The notes beneath the pieces are model-generated. The model was given only the letters and a program-made list of their open reading frames with translations, searched no databases and had not been told where the DNA came from. Made by a program: the position numbers and the translations under genes. A DNA stretch of 7,822 nucleotides from Pseudofrankia asymbiotica (lineage in GTDB: Bacteria; Actinomycetota; Actinomycetes; Frankiales; Frankiaceae), in NCBI RefSeq assembly GCF_001983105.1, contig NZ_MOMC01000095.1, positions 22,192 through 30,013 on the forward strand, in the 5' to 3' direction. Positions 1 through 6,240 of the stretch are shown here, piece by piece (within the stretch, counting starts at the first letter, position 1; each line of letters starts with the position of its first letter).

Positions 1-1072
1 CCGTCCGGGACCGCGGGAAGTAGTACGACATCTCCCACGCGTGCGTGTTGGGACCGGTCGGCCAGTAGTGGTAGGTGAGGTACCAGCCGCGTTCGTAGAT
101 CAGGATCACGAAGTTGGGGAAGATCTGGAAGTTCGAGATCGACCAGGGGTCCAGCCCGCCCGGGTTGAGCCCCGCCGGCAGGTTGGCCGGGTCCAGCGCG
201 GGAATGTCCGGGCGCTGCCAGGGGCCCATCAGGCCGGCCTCGGTGAGCGGCTCGATCGGGTACATCTGGTCGTGCGGCAGCAGGTGCCGCGGCACGCCCT
301 TCCAGCCGCCGGTGCTGATCATCCGGTGCGGGCCGTCGATCTGGTAGTGCGGCGCCTTGAAGCCGGACTCGAAGCTGCGCAGGCTCGGCACCTGTTGCTG
401 CGAGTGCAGGATCGACGCGTGGTAGTACTCCTGGAACGCGTCCAGGTAGATCTTCCAGTTGCTGTTGAGATCGGCCTTGAACGCGTACCGCTCGGTGACG
501 AGATCGAACGGGTAGCCCTCCAGGCCGCGCACCATCGGCCCGAGGAAGTCCAGCAGGGTCTGGCTGGGCTCGTCGGACAGGTTGACGAAGATGAACCCTT
601 CCCAGACCTCGCAGTGGACCGACACGAGCGGGAAGTCGGCCTTGTCGAAGTCGAAGAACTCCTCCTGCTGGAGAACGAAGTTCAGCTCACCGTCCAGTCC
701 GTACCGCCAGCCGTGGTACTTGCACATGAACTGGCGGCAGACACCGCTGGTCTCCCCCTTCGGCGTCCCCTCCCACAGAAGCTTGTTCCCGCGGTGGCGG
801 CATACGTTGTGGAAGGCGCGGACCCGGCCGTCCAGGTCGCGCGCGACGATGACCGACGTCTTCGCGACCGCGAGGTCCCTGGTGAGGAAGCTCCCCTTGC
901 GCGGGAGCTGCTCGACCCGGCCGACGTTCAGCCACGCCCGCCGGAAGATCGCCTCACGCTCCAGCTCGTAGAACTCGGGCGAGATCGAGTCCTCGTACGA
1001 CACGAGGCCGGTGCCCAGCCCCGGGTAGCGCTGCGTCCAGCTGGCCTCCGCCGGCTTGGTGGCACGTGCCAT
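1..1072 (-). CDS. Rieske (2Fe-2S) aromatic-ring-hydroxylating-type oxygenase, alpha subunit (3'-truncated by window edge)
   Basis: Catalytic subunit of a Rieske non-haem iron oxygenase. These enzymes take electrons from a reductase or ferredoxin and insert oxygen into an organic substrate; the substrate here is unknown. The 357 visible residues contain the Rieske ligands C91-x-H93 (NVCRHRG) and C117-x2-H120 (CKYHGW), then the start of the catalytic domain with N205-W206-K207 and two mononuclear-iron ligands in EYYHASILH (H218, H223). The third ligand, a carboxylate, should lie beyond the window edge. Family members usually have 380-470 residues, so most of the protein is present. The ATG at 1072 is preceded by GGAGG with an 8-base gap. 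The gene is divergent from an aldehyde dehydrogenase across 125 bp, suggesting co-regulation in one catabolic pathway. No beta subunit, ferredoxin or reductase is visible. Family assignment is firm; substrate is not. Confidence 0.93.
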   Translation of the reverse strand, partial: MARATKPAEASWTQRYPGLGTGLVSYEDSISPEFYELEREAIFRRAWLNVGRVEQLPRKGSFLTRDLAVAKTSVIVARDLDGRVRAFHNVCRHRGNKLLWEGTPKGETSGVCRQFMCKYHGWRYGLDGELNFVLQQEEFFDFDKADFPLVSVHCEVWEGFIFVNLSDEPSQTLLDFLGPMVRGLEGYPFDLVTERYAFKADLNSNWKIYLDAFQEYYHASILHSQQQVPSLRSFESGFKAPHYQIDGPHRMISTGGWKGVPRHLLPHDQMYPIEPLTEAGLMGPWQRPDIPALDPANLPAGLNPGGLDPWSISNFQIFPNFVILIYERGWYLTYHYWPTGPNTHAWEMSYYFPRSRT

Positions 1073-1117
1073 GGCCCAGTCCTCCGTTGAGGTCGCTCAC
1101 GATCACCGGTCGAGGGC

Positions 1118-1155
1118 TTTCTACGACTGACTAACGTTCTCCAAGTGACTAACAT
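1118..1155. promoter_or_regulatory. Divergent promoter/operator region with direct repeat TGACTAAC
   Basis: The octamer TGACTAAC occurs at 1128-1135 and 1146-1153, exactly 18 bp apart on the same face of the helix. For the dehydrogenase (plus strand), CTGACT (1127-1132) and TAACAT (1150-1155) are 17 bp apart and could serve as -35 and -10 boxes, so the repeats would sit on the promoter. For the oxygenase (minus strand), a weaker pair TTGGAG (1144-1139) and TAGAAA (1123-1118) is seen with only 15 bp between. Repeated sites in a shared promoter fit a dimeric repressor such as a TetR- or MarR-type protein. The regulator itself is not in the window, so this is inference. Confidence 0.4.
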
Positions 1156-1197
1156 AGGCTCGGCGCAAGCCGCAAGGCCCCGAGCCAGGGAGCGCTC

Positions 1198-2655
1198 ATG
1201 CAGGAGCACGGACAGCTGTTCATCGGCGGCGAATGGGTCACCCCGAGCACCGGCGCACGCATCGAGGTGATCTCCCCACACAGCGAGAAGCCGATCGGAA
1301 GTGTCGCGGCGGCAGGCACCGCGGACGTCGACCGTGCCGTCGCCGCCGCGCGCCAGGCCTTCGACGAGGGGCCGTGGCCGCGCACCGACCCGGCCGAGCG
1401 CGTCGAGACGATCCGCCGGCTGGCCGCGCTCTACGGCGCCCGCCGCGACGAGCTGGCCCAGATCATCACCGCCCAGCTGGGCGCCCCGATCTCCTTCGCC
1501 CGACGCGCCCAGGTCGCCCTGCCGTTCTCGATGATCGGCGCGTTCACCGACATCGCCGCCACCTACCCCTGGCAGGAGAACCGCCCCGGCGTCTACGGGC
1601 AGGACGTCGTCCTGCGCCGCGAGCCCGTCGGCGTCGTCGCCGCGATCGTCCCCTGGAACATGCCGCAGTTCCTGACCGTCACCAAGGTGATCCCCGCGCT
1701 GCTCGCCGGCTGCGCGGTCATCCTCAAGCCGGCACCCGAGTCACCGCTGGACGCCCTGTTCCTCGCCGACCTGTTCGCCGAGGCCGGCCTGCCCCCCGGT
1801 GTCGTGAGCGTCCTGCCCGCCGACCGGGACGTGAGCGCCCACCTCGTCGGCCACCCCGGCATCGACAAGGTCTCCTTCACCGGCTCGACCGCCGCCGGCC
1901 GGCAGGTCGCCGCCGCCTGCGCCGCCAACCTCACCCAGGTCAGCCTCGAGCTCGGCGGAAAGTCGGCCGCGATCGCCCTGGCCGACGCCGACCCCGCCAC
2001 CGTCGCGAAGGCCGTCCGCTTCTCCGGCATGGGCATGGCCGGCCAGATCTGCAACGCTCTCACCCGCGTGCTGGCCCCCGCCAGCCGCCTCGACGACTAT
2101 GCCGACGCCCTCGCCGCGGAACTCTCCACCATCAGAATCGGCGACCCGTCCGACCCGGACACGCAGATGGGCCCGCTGGTGACCAGGCGCCAGCGGGAAC
2201 GGGTACGCGGCCACATCGACACCGGCGTGCGCGAAGGCGCCCGACTCGCCACCGGCGGCAGCGCCCCACCCGCCGGCCTCGACACCGGCTGGTACGTCCA
2301 GCCCACCGTCTTCAGCGACGTCACCCCCGCCATGGCCATCGCCCGCGAGGAGATCTTCGGCCCGGTGATCGTCGTCCTCCCCTACCGCGACGAACACGAG
2401 GCGATCCGGATCGCCAACGACACCGAATACGGCCTCGCCGGCTCCGTCTTCACCACCGACACCGCCCGCGGGCTCCGCATCGCCAGCCAGGTCCGCTCCG
2501 GGACCTTCGGCGTGAACCAGGGCTACTCCATGGACCCGGCGGCACCGTTCGGCGGAGTGAAGGCCAGCGGCTACGGCCGCGAACTCGGCCGCGAGGGCCT
2601 CGAAAGCTACCTCGACCTCAAGTCCATCTCCATCGCCGCCGACGTCGTGGGCTGA
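1198..2655 (+). CDS. NAD(P)-dependent aldehyde dehydrogenase
   Basis: Oxidises an aldehyde to the carboxylic acid with NAD(P)+; a cytoplasmic enzyme of the ALDH superfamily. The 485 residues match the usual family length. Visible key residues are N154 in PWNMP (oxyanion hole), K177 in ILKPAPES (cofactor binding), the FTGS turn at 227-230, E251 in LELGGKS (general base), the nucleophile C285 in GQICNALTR, and E385 in EEIFGPV (cofactor ribose). All catalytic positions are intact, so the enzyme should be active. The ATG at 1198 follows GGGAG (1189-1193) at short spacing. It is divergent from a Rieske oxygenase, so it may oxidise an aldehyde formed downstream of that oxygenase or supply NADH to its reductase chain. 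The exact substrate cannot be read from the sequence. A possible membrane-protein partner follows 84 bp downstream. Confidence 0.95.
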   Translation: MQEHGQLFIGGEWVTPSTGARIEVISPHSEKPIGSVAAAGTADVDRAVAAARQAFDEGPWPRTDPAERVETIRRLAALYGARRDELAQIITAQLGAPISFARRAQVALPFSMIGAFTDIAATYPWQENRPGVYGQDVVLRREPVGVVAAIVPWNMPQFLTVTKVIPALLAGCAVILKPAPESPLDALFLADLFAEAGLPPGVVSVLPADRDVSAHLVGHPGIDKVSFTGSTAAGRQVAAACAANLTQVSLELGGKSAAIALADADPATVAKAVRFSGMGMAGQICNALTRVLAPASRLDDYADALAAELSTIRIGDPSDPDTQMGPLVTRRQRERVRGHIDTGVREGARLATGGSAPPAGLDTGWYVQPTVFSDVTPAMAIAREEIFGPVIVVLPYRDEHEAIRIANDTEYGLAGSVFTTDTARGLRIASQVRSGTFGVNQGYSMDPAAPFGGVKASGYGRELGREGLESYLDLKSISIAADVVG

Positions 2656-2686
2656 TTCCCTGCGTCCGCGGACCCGGGGAGAGACG

Positions 2687-2707
2687 ATGGACGTCGAGCA
2701 CCAGTGA
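2687..2707 (+). other. Possible six-residue mini-ORF before the membrane protein gene
   Basis: An ATG with a GGGGAGAG ribosome-binding-like sequence just upstream (2676-2683) opens a frame of six codons (MDVEHQ) ending in TGA. Its first ten bases, ATGGACGTCG, are identical to the start of the real gene at 2740-2749, which has its own ribosome binding site. The two starts are in different frames. This may be a decayed duplicate of the gene's start or a tiny leader; chance is also possible. Confidence 0.15.
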
Positions 2708-2739
2708 ATTCGTGAGCCGCGCGGAGGGAGCAGATCACC

Positions 2740-3207
2740 ATGGACGTCGCGGGTTCCTCGAGAGGCGCTCGGCGCGCCGAGCGCCTGGCGCAGGCCCGCC
2801 GCCTGGCCGGCCAGGCCCGGCAGGACCGGACCGTGCCCTGGTACCTCGCGTTCGTCTGCACCGCCGTCGGTGCCGGCGCGTCGTTCAACGCGTTCGGCGG
2901 CACGATCGGTTTCCTGTACGCCCTCGGACTGTCCGCCGCGTTCGCCGCGCTGTCCTGGGGGACGCTGCGGCTGGTCCCGGCCATGATGGCGGACCTCAGC
3001 GAGGAAGGGCAGGGCACGGCGAGGACGTGGTTCACGCTGCTGCGGGCACCGGTCACCGCCCGGGGCTTCCTCGTCCTGGCCGCCGCCGTCCCGGTCACCG
3101 TCGCGCTGCTGAAGACGGTCGGGTTCTTCTTCTTCGGCGGGGTGGCGCTGGTGCTCGTCTTCACGGGCCTGGCCCTGGCCGCCGCCTGGGCCCTCAACCG
3201 CCCCTGA
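2740..3207 (+). CDS. Small integral membrane protein of unknown function
   Basis: Product of 155 residues that I do not recognise as a named family. The first 32 residues are polar and Arg/Ala-rich (RRAERLAQARRLAGQARQ), likely an amphipathic cytoplasmic helix. Four hydrophobic segments follow at about residues 34-52, 54-78, 109-127 and 130-152, arranged as two hairpins with a charged loop between (DLSEEGQGTARTW, about 85-97). A run of four Phe is at 129-132. No signal-cleavage site, metal motif or catalytic motif is evident. The ATG at 2740 has GGAGGGAG at 2723-2730, nine bases upstream. The gene lies 84 bp after the aldehyde dehydrogenase on the same strand, so co-transcription is possible but not close enough to be certain. 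It converges with the next minus-strand gene, with five bases between the two stop codons. Coding use is typical of the window. Confidence 0.75.
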   Translation: MDVAGSSRGARRAERLAQARRLAGQARQDRTVPWYLAFVCTAVGAGASFNAFGGTIGFLYALGLSAAFAALSWGTLRLVPAMMADLSEEGQGTARTWFTLLRAPVTARGFLVLAAAVPVTVALLKTVGFFFFGGVALVLVFTGLALAAAWALNRP

Positions 3208-3212
3208 CGACC

Positions 3213-5003
3213 TCACCGGACGCCGGCAACATCGGCCCCCCATGCGTGATCGCGGATGGTGCCCTCGGGGGCCGGTCGTAGACAGGGCGAGATCGCAACC
3301 CCGAGAGGGCAGAAACCCCGATCATGTTCGAGGCCGAGTCGGGGCGCACCTCGGCGGGCCCGCGGTAGGTCCATCCGCAATACCATCGCGGTGACGACAT
3401 CGAGGTCCGTCTGTCCGGTCACCGCGGACCACCGGAGCTTCCGGACCGGGTGCGCGGGGTCGGTCGTGTCCCACAACTCGCAGGTCCGCTCGCCGGTCAC
3501 CGCGAGCACGGGACCGGAGGGACTGAACGCCAGCGCCGTGGTCGTTCCGTGGGCGGGCAAGGTAGCCGTCAGCCGCGGCCGGCGACGGTCGGTGACCGCC
3601 CACAGCTCTACCTGCCCCGCGCTGTCGGCGGTAGCGATCGTGCGACCGTCGCGGCTGAAGGCCACGATCGAGAAATCCGTTCCGTCGGCCGCCGTGAGGA
3701 CTCCCGCGATCGCGGGACGGGACTGGTCGGAAATGTCGAGCAGTCGGATCGTCCGGTCTCGGCCGACCGTGACGGCGAGCGTGCGGCCGTCCGGGCTGAA
3801 CGCCATCGAGTCGACGGTGTCGACGTCGGTGACCAGCGCGCTGACCGGCGTCGGGTGGTCCGGTCGGCTGACGTCGTACAGGTACACCGTCCGGTCCGGT
3901 CCGGCCGCGGCCAGCAGATGCCCCACCGGGCTGAAGACCGCCGGCGCGCGGGCGCCGAGCCGCAGTTCGGACGCGAGTGTCGGGCGGCCCTGGTCCGGGA
4001 CTCGCCAGATACGCGCCACCGTCCCGCCGCGGTCGGCCGCGACCACCGTCCCCCCGTCCGCGCTCGAGGAGATGGAACCCACCGACGCGCCGAGCCCGCC
4101 GGGCAGGGGCGTCGGATACGCGGCCGCCGCGCCGCTCCACAGCGCGCCGCGCGCTTCAGCGGTCGGTGCCAGCGTGTAGGCGGCCAAGCCAAGACGCAGG
4201 GCGAGGGCGGGATCCCCGGCACGGATCAGATCCGACTGCCGGGCGGCCTCGGCGGAGGCGATCCGGGCATCGCCGCCTTCGTCACCGACGGACTTCCCGA
4301 CCAGGCCGACGGTGGCGGTCGCCGCGAACACGACCAGCAGGGTCAGCGCCGCCAGGACCCAGTAGAGGCGGCGAGGGGCCCGTGCTCCAGCCGGTGCTCG
4401 CCTGGCACCGGCGCGATCATCACTGTTCCCGTCATCATTGTTCCCGTCATTGCCGTTCGCCTGTCCTTTGTCGTTCCGGTGCTCCTCGTCGTTCCGGACG
4501 TCGAGGGGAGGCCACAGCGCGAGCGCCGCGTCCTGAGCCGCGGGCCCGGCGTCTGTGCGCGCGGCGGATGGCCGCGGTCCGCCGCGACCAGCGGGACCGC
4601 CCTGCGTGACCAGGGCGGCGGGCGCCGCGGCGGGGGCGACTGGGGCGGCAGGCGCCGGCTGGTCGACGCTCTCGAGGTCGCCCGGCTCCGCCGCCAGCCC
4701 GTGCGCCCTCCGGTGCGCGGCTTCCCACCGTCGCCGCCACACGGCGACGTCGCCGTCCAACGCCCGGACGAACCCCTCCGTCACCTCCCACGTCGGCAGC
4801 CGATCGCCCCGGGCGGCCGTCGCCAGCGCGGACACGCCCCAGTGCACGCGCCGGGCCATCTCCGCGAACGACGGCGCGCCGGCATCCTCGCGTAGCTCTC
4901 GCAGCTGCGCGGTAAAGCTCTGCGCCGGCCCCGCCGTCGGATCGAGGGCGCGCAGCTTGCGGCCCCGTCGCCGCGACGGCTCCGTACTCCGAGTCTCGCT
5001 CAG
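3213..5003 (-). CDS. Helix-turn-helix / single transmembrane helix / WD40-repeat protein, C-terminally incomplete propeller
   Basis: Probable membrane-anchored regulator or scaffold of a type frequent in filamentous actinomycetes. Numbering from a proposed CTG start at 5003 (596 residues): HTH region about 28-97 (FTAQLRELREDAG ... GDRLPTWEVTEGFVRALDGD ... WRRRWEAAH); Pro/Ala-rich and Asn/Asp-rich linker 110-210; one membrane helix about 213-236; a juxtamembrane helix with the motif DPALALRLGLAAYTLAPTAEA (about 264-284); then five recognisable WD40 blades (for example FSPDGRTLAV and FSRDGRTIAT). The first in-frame ATG (4859) begins inside the HTH, removing 48 residues that fit the family, so the true start should be upstream. 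No ATG, GTG or TTG lies between it and an in-frame TAG, but CTG 5003 has GGGAG seven bases upstream. WD40 similarity ends near 3390; the last roughly 55 residues look unrelated. No NTPase domain is seen. Confidence 0.72.
   Translation of the reverse strand: MSETRSTEPSRRRGRKLRALDPTAGPAQSFTAQLRELREDAGAPSFAEMARRVHWGVSALATAARGDRLPTWEVTEGFVRALDGDVAVWRRRWEAAHRRAHGLAAEPGDLESVDQPAPAAPVAPAAAPAALVTQGGPAGRGGPRPSAARTDAGPAAQDAALALWPPLDVRNDEEHRNDKGQANGNDGNNDDGNSDDRAGARRAPAGARAPRRLYWVLAALTLLVVFAATATVGLVGKSVGDEGGDARIASAEAARQSDLIRAGDPALALRLGLAAYTLAPTAEARGALWSGAAAAYPTPLPGGLGASVGSISSSADGGTVVAADRGGTVARIWRVPDQGRPTLASELRLGARAPAVFSPVGHLLAAAGPDRTVYLYDVSRPDHPTPVSALVTDVDTVDSMAFSPDGRTLAVTVGRDRTIRLLDISDQSRPAIAGVLTAADGTDFSIVAFSRDGRTIATADSAGQVELWAVTDRRRPRLTATLPAHGTTTALAFSPSGPVLAVTGERTCELWDTTDPAHPVRKLRWSAVTGQTDLDVVTAMVLRMDLPRARRGAPRLGLEHDRGFCPLGVAISPCLRPAPEGTIRDHAWGADVAGVR
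3241..3326. repeat. Imperfect inverted repeat in the tail of the WD40 gene
   Basis: The left arm 3241-3270 and right arm 3299-3326 are complementary with bulges. CATG pairs with CATG, ATCG with CGAT, TGCCCTC (3260-3266) with GAGGGCA (3305-3311), and GGGG (3267-3270) with CCCC (3299-3302), leaving a loop of 28 bases. I count 22 pairs. No T-run follows, so it is not a classic intrinsic terminator, although it sits just after two convergent stop codons and could end transcripts from the left. It falls within the part of the WD40 protein that no longer resembles WD40, which would fit a small palindromic insertion or a rearrangement scar. Confidence 0.5.
4419..4448. repeat. 15-bp tandem repeat in the Asn/Asp-rich linker
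   Basis: Two adjacent 15-bp units (ATCACTGTTCCCGTC and ATCATTGTTCCCGTC) differ at one base, with a degenerate third unit at 4449-4463. On the minus strand they encode the acidic linker NGNDGNNDDGNSDD just before the membrane helix. Because 15 is a multiple of three, unit gain or loss would change linker length without breaking the frame. Confidence 0.7.
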
Positions 5004-5059
5004 GGGACGTCTCCCGACGCCCGCGTACCGGCCAGAACCAGCTCCGCCAAGAGTCTCAT
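5000..5059 (-). CDS. Possible 19-residue upstream ORF coupled to the HTH-WD40 gene
   Basis: ATG at 5059 opens a 19-codon frame (MRLLAELVLAGTRASGDVP) whose TGA stop at 5002-5000 overlaps the proposed CTG start of the HTH-WD40 gene as CTGA, a geometry like the common ATGA of translationally coupled genes. An AGGTAGGA sequence lies upstream (5078-5071), 11 bases from the ATG and in the loop of a hairpin (5061-5086). Termination followed by re-initiation would explain how a weak CTG is used. Alternatives are a programmed frameshift joining the two frames, a sequencing error in this stretch, or a meaningless short frame. Confidence 0.3.
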   Translation of the reverse strand: MRLLAELVLAGTRASGDVP

Positions 5060-5060
5060 A

Positions 5061-5086
5061 GCGGCCTAAATCCTACCTAAGGCCGC
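5061..5086. promoter_or_regulatory. Inverted repeat GCGGCCT/AGGCCGC upstream of the HTH-WD40 gene
   Basis: Perfect 7-bp arms at 5061-5067 and 5080-5086 enclose a 12-base AT-richer loop. On the minus strand the loop carries AGGTAGGA, a possible ribosome binding site for the 19-codon upstream ORF. The element could act as a DNA operator, for example for autoregulation by the HTH protein, or as an RNA hairpin presenting the ribosome binding site in its loop. Both are inference. Confidence 0.35.
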
Positions 5087-5168
5087 GATAGGGAGCCAAC
5101 CTGCGCGGGCTCGTCGACTCATCCCCGCAGGCCAGCGAATTGTGCACGAGACGCGCTCTATGCGGAGC

Positions 5169-5198
5169 TTGTCGGCCAGGACCACAGGGGGACATAGT
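5169..5198 (+). promoter_or_regulatory. Weak sigma-70-like promoter candidate for the secreted protein gene
   Basis: TTGTCG (5169-5174) and CATAGT (5193-5198) are separated by 18 bp and lie 68 bp before the ATG at 5266. Match to the consensus is moderate, and such pairs occur by chance. Nothing else in 5088-5265 stands out apart from the ribosome binding site AAGGAG at 5255-5260. Confidence 0.25.
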
Positions 5199-5265
5199 CG
5201 GCCACTGTCAGTCGGCGCCGAGACTTCATCGGAGCCTCACCCATCGCCCTCCCCAAGGAGAGAAC

Positions 5266-5733
5266 ATGCGTCCCAGGAGCCTGGGAGCGGCCGCCGCCGT
5301 CGGTGCGTGCGGCAGCGCGGCCCTCTCGATGCTGAATCCGACCTCAGCGCTTGCGAACACCCAGCCAAATGATTCAGGTCCGCTCGGCACGACATCGTGT
5401 CATCTGTACGTGGGGCCACCAAACAAAATCCCCACGGATCACTTTGACTGGGAGGGTTATGTGACCCTCGGCTGTACATCGGGAAATGGTCAGTTTGACG
5501 TCGCGGCTTCGATCGTAAAACGGGCCAGCAATGGCAGCTTGAGTACACTTTCCAGCACCGTCCTGCATCTGAACACCGCCTCCGGTCCCGGCAACACCCC
5601 AAGTGACTTCGTCTCATGGAACGGCAACTGCGGCACCTACCACGGGAATTTCGATATCAAGACCCTGGCCACGCCTACGACCAATACCAGCGTCGGCGCA
5701 TATTCCACCCCCTGGGTGCCGATTACCTGCTGA
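5266..5733 (+). CDS. Small secreted protein with four mature-part cysteines, unknown function
   Basis: Product of 155 residues, not recognised as a named family. It begins with a short basic segment (MRPRS), a hydrophobic Ala-rich core and the cleavage-like end TSALA before N31, consistent with Sec export and removal of about 30 residues. The mature part of about 125 residues is rich in Gly, Ser, Thr, Asn and aromatic residues, with cysteines at 45, 70, 122 and 155, enough for two disulphides; the last cysteine is the C-terminal residue. This suggests a compact beta-rich extracellular domain, but no catalytic motif is visible. The ATG at 5266 has AAGGAG five bases upstream and begins a proper signal peptide; the frame extends upstream to a GTG at 5140, which would bury the signal. 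Base composition is clearly more AT-rich than neighbouring genes (codons such as AAT, GAT, AAA, GGT), hinting at acquisition or relaxed codon use. Confidence 0.8.
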   Translation: MRPRSLGAAAAVGACGSAALSMLNPTSALANTQPNDSGPLGTTSCHLYVGPPNKIPTDHFDWEGYVTLGCTSGNGQFDVAASIVKRASNGSLSTLSSTVLHLNTASGPGNTPSDFVSWNGNCGTYHGNFDIKTLATPTTNTSVGAYSTPWVPITC

Positions 5734-5741
5734 CCCCAGGG
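5710..5741 (+). terminator. Hairpin overlapping the stop codon of the secreted protein gene
   Basis: CCCTGGGT (5710-5717) pairs with ACCCCAGGG (5733-5741) with one bulged base and a 15-base loop. No T-run follows, as is common for high-GC actinomycete terminators. It could end transcription or protect the 3' end. Confidence 0.35.
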
Positions 5742-6240
5742 CGCCCGAGCGCTGGCAGATCTGTTCGGGTCGAGCGGGCTGTGGATCATCGGACATCGGA
5801 CAGGTGATCTCGCGGCGGCCACAGCCCGCCCGACCCGGCCCGCATCGCCGGGCTCGCGGTGGCTAACGGTGGCCGCTGGATCGTGCGCGGCGGATGGTCG
5901 TGTGCCCGGTCGGGGTCTCTCCGGGGCATACCGCCTTGGCACGTACGAGCAGGATCCGCAGCAGCGCGAGCAGGGTCAGTTCGACCGCGGCCGGCCCGCC
6001 GTCGCCGGCTGACCTGCCCCGACGCCATGGCGGCCGCCTGCCCCGCGTCGACATCGGCGCAGAACAACTCGTGGAAGTCAGCGACCTGTTCGGTCACCGT
6101 CAGCGCCTGGCTCTAGGCCTGTTCTCGCGCTCCTGGTCAGCGCGGTGCGGCGCGGCGTGGCTGAGGACCACGCCCTCGTGCTGTGATCGCGCGCTTCAAA
6201 AACGCTGGCGCGCATCCCGGGCCCGAGTCAGCATGGCGCG
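5742..6240. other. About 500 bp without a convincing gene
   Basis: Short open frames exist on both strands (for example minus 6097-5786 and plus 5894-6259), but none has a good ribosome binding site, a recognisable domain or a sustained coding pattern. One minus frame contains a hydrophobic patch (VELTLLALLRILLVRAKAV, within about 5920-5990) that could be a relic of a degraded gene. I see no tRNA, no clear promoter and no repeat here. It may be decayed coding sequence between two accessory genes. Confidence 0.4.

Noticed and set aside
41..1090. 349-codon open frame on the plus strand
   Set aside because: It is antisense to the Rieske oxygenase, whose minus-strand reading carries intact CRH and CKYHGW metal-binding motifs; the plus frame is low-complexity Arg/Val/Glu-rich and has no domain.
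1741..3243. 500-codon minus-strand frame
   Set aside because: Antisense to the dehydrogenase and the membrane protein; Gly/Asp/Ala-rich without recognisable motifs.
1233..3281. 682-codon plus-strand frame overlapping the aldehyde dehydrogenase
   Set aside because: Arg/Pro-rich translation typical of a shifted frame in GC-rich coding DNA; the dehydrogenase frame contains every catalytic motif.
3450..4895. 481-codon plus-strand frame
   Set aside because: Antisense shadow of the HTH-WD40 gene; Arg/Gly-rich without motifs.
5786..6097. 103-codon minus-strand frame, considered as a transposase remnant
   Set aside because: The first 20 residues look helical, but no transposase motif can be named, there is no ribosome binding site and the rest is low-complexity.
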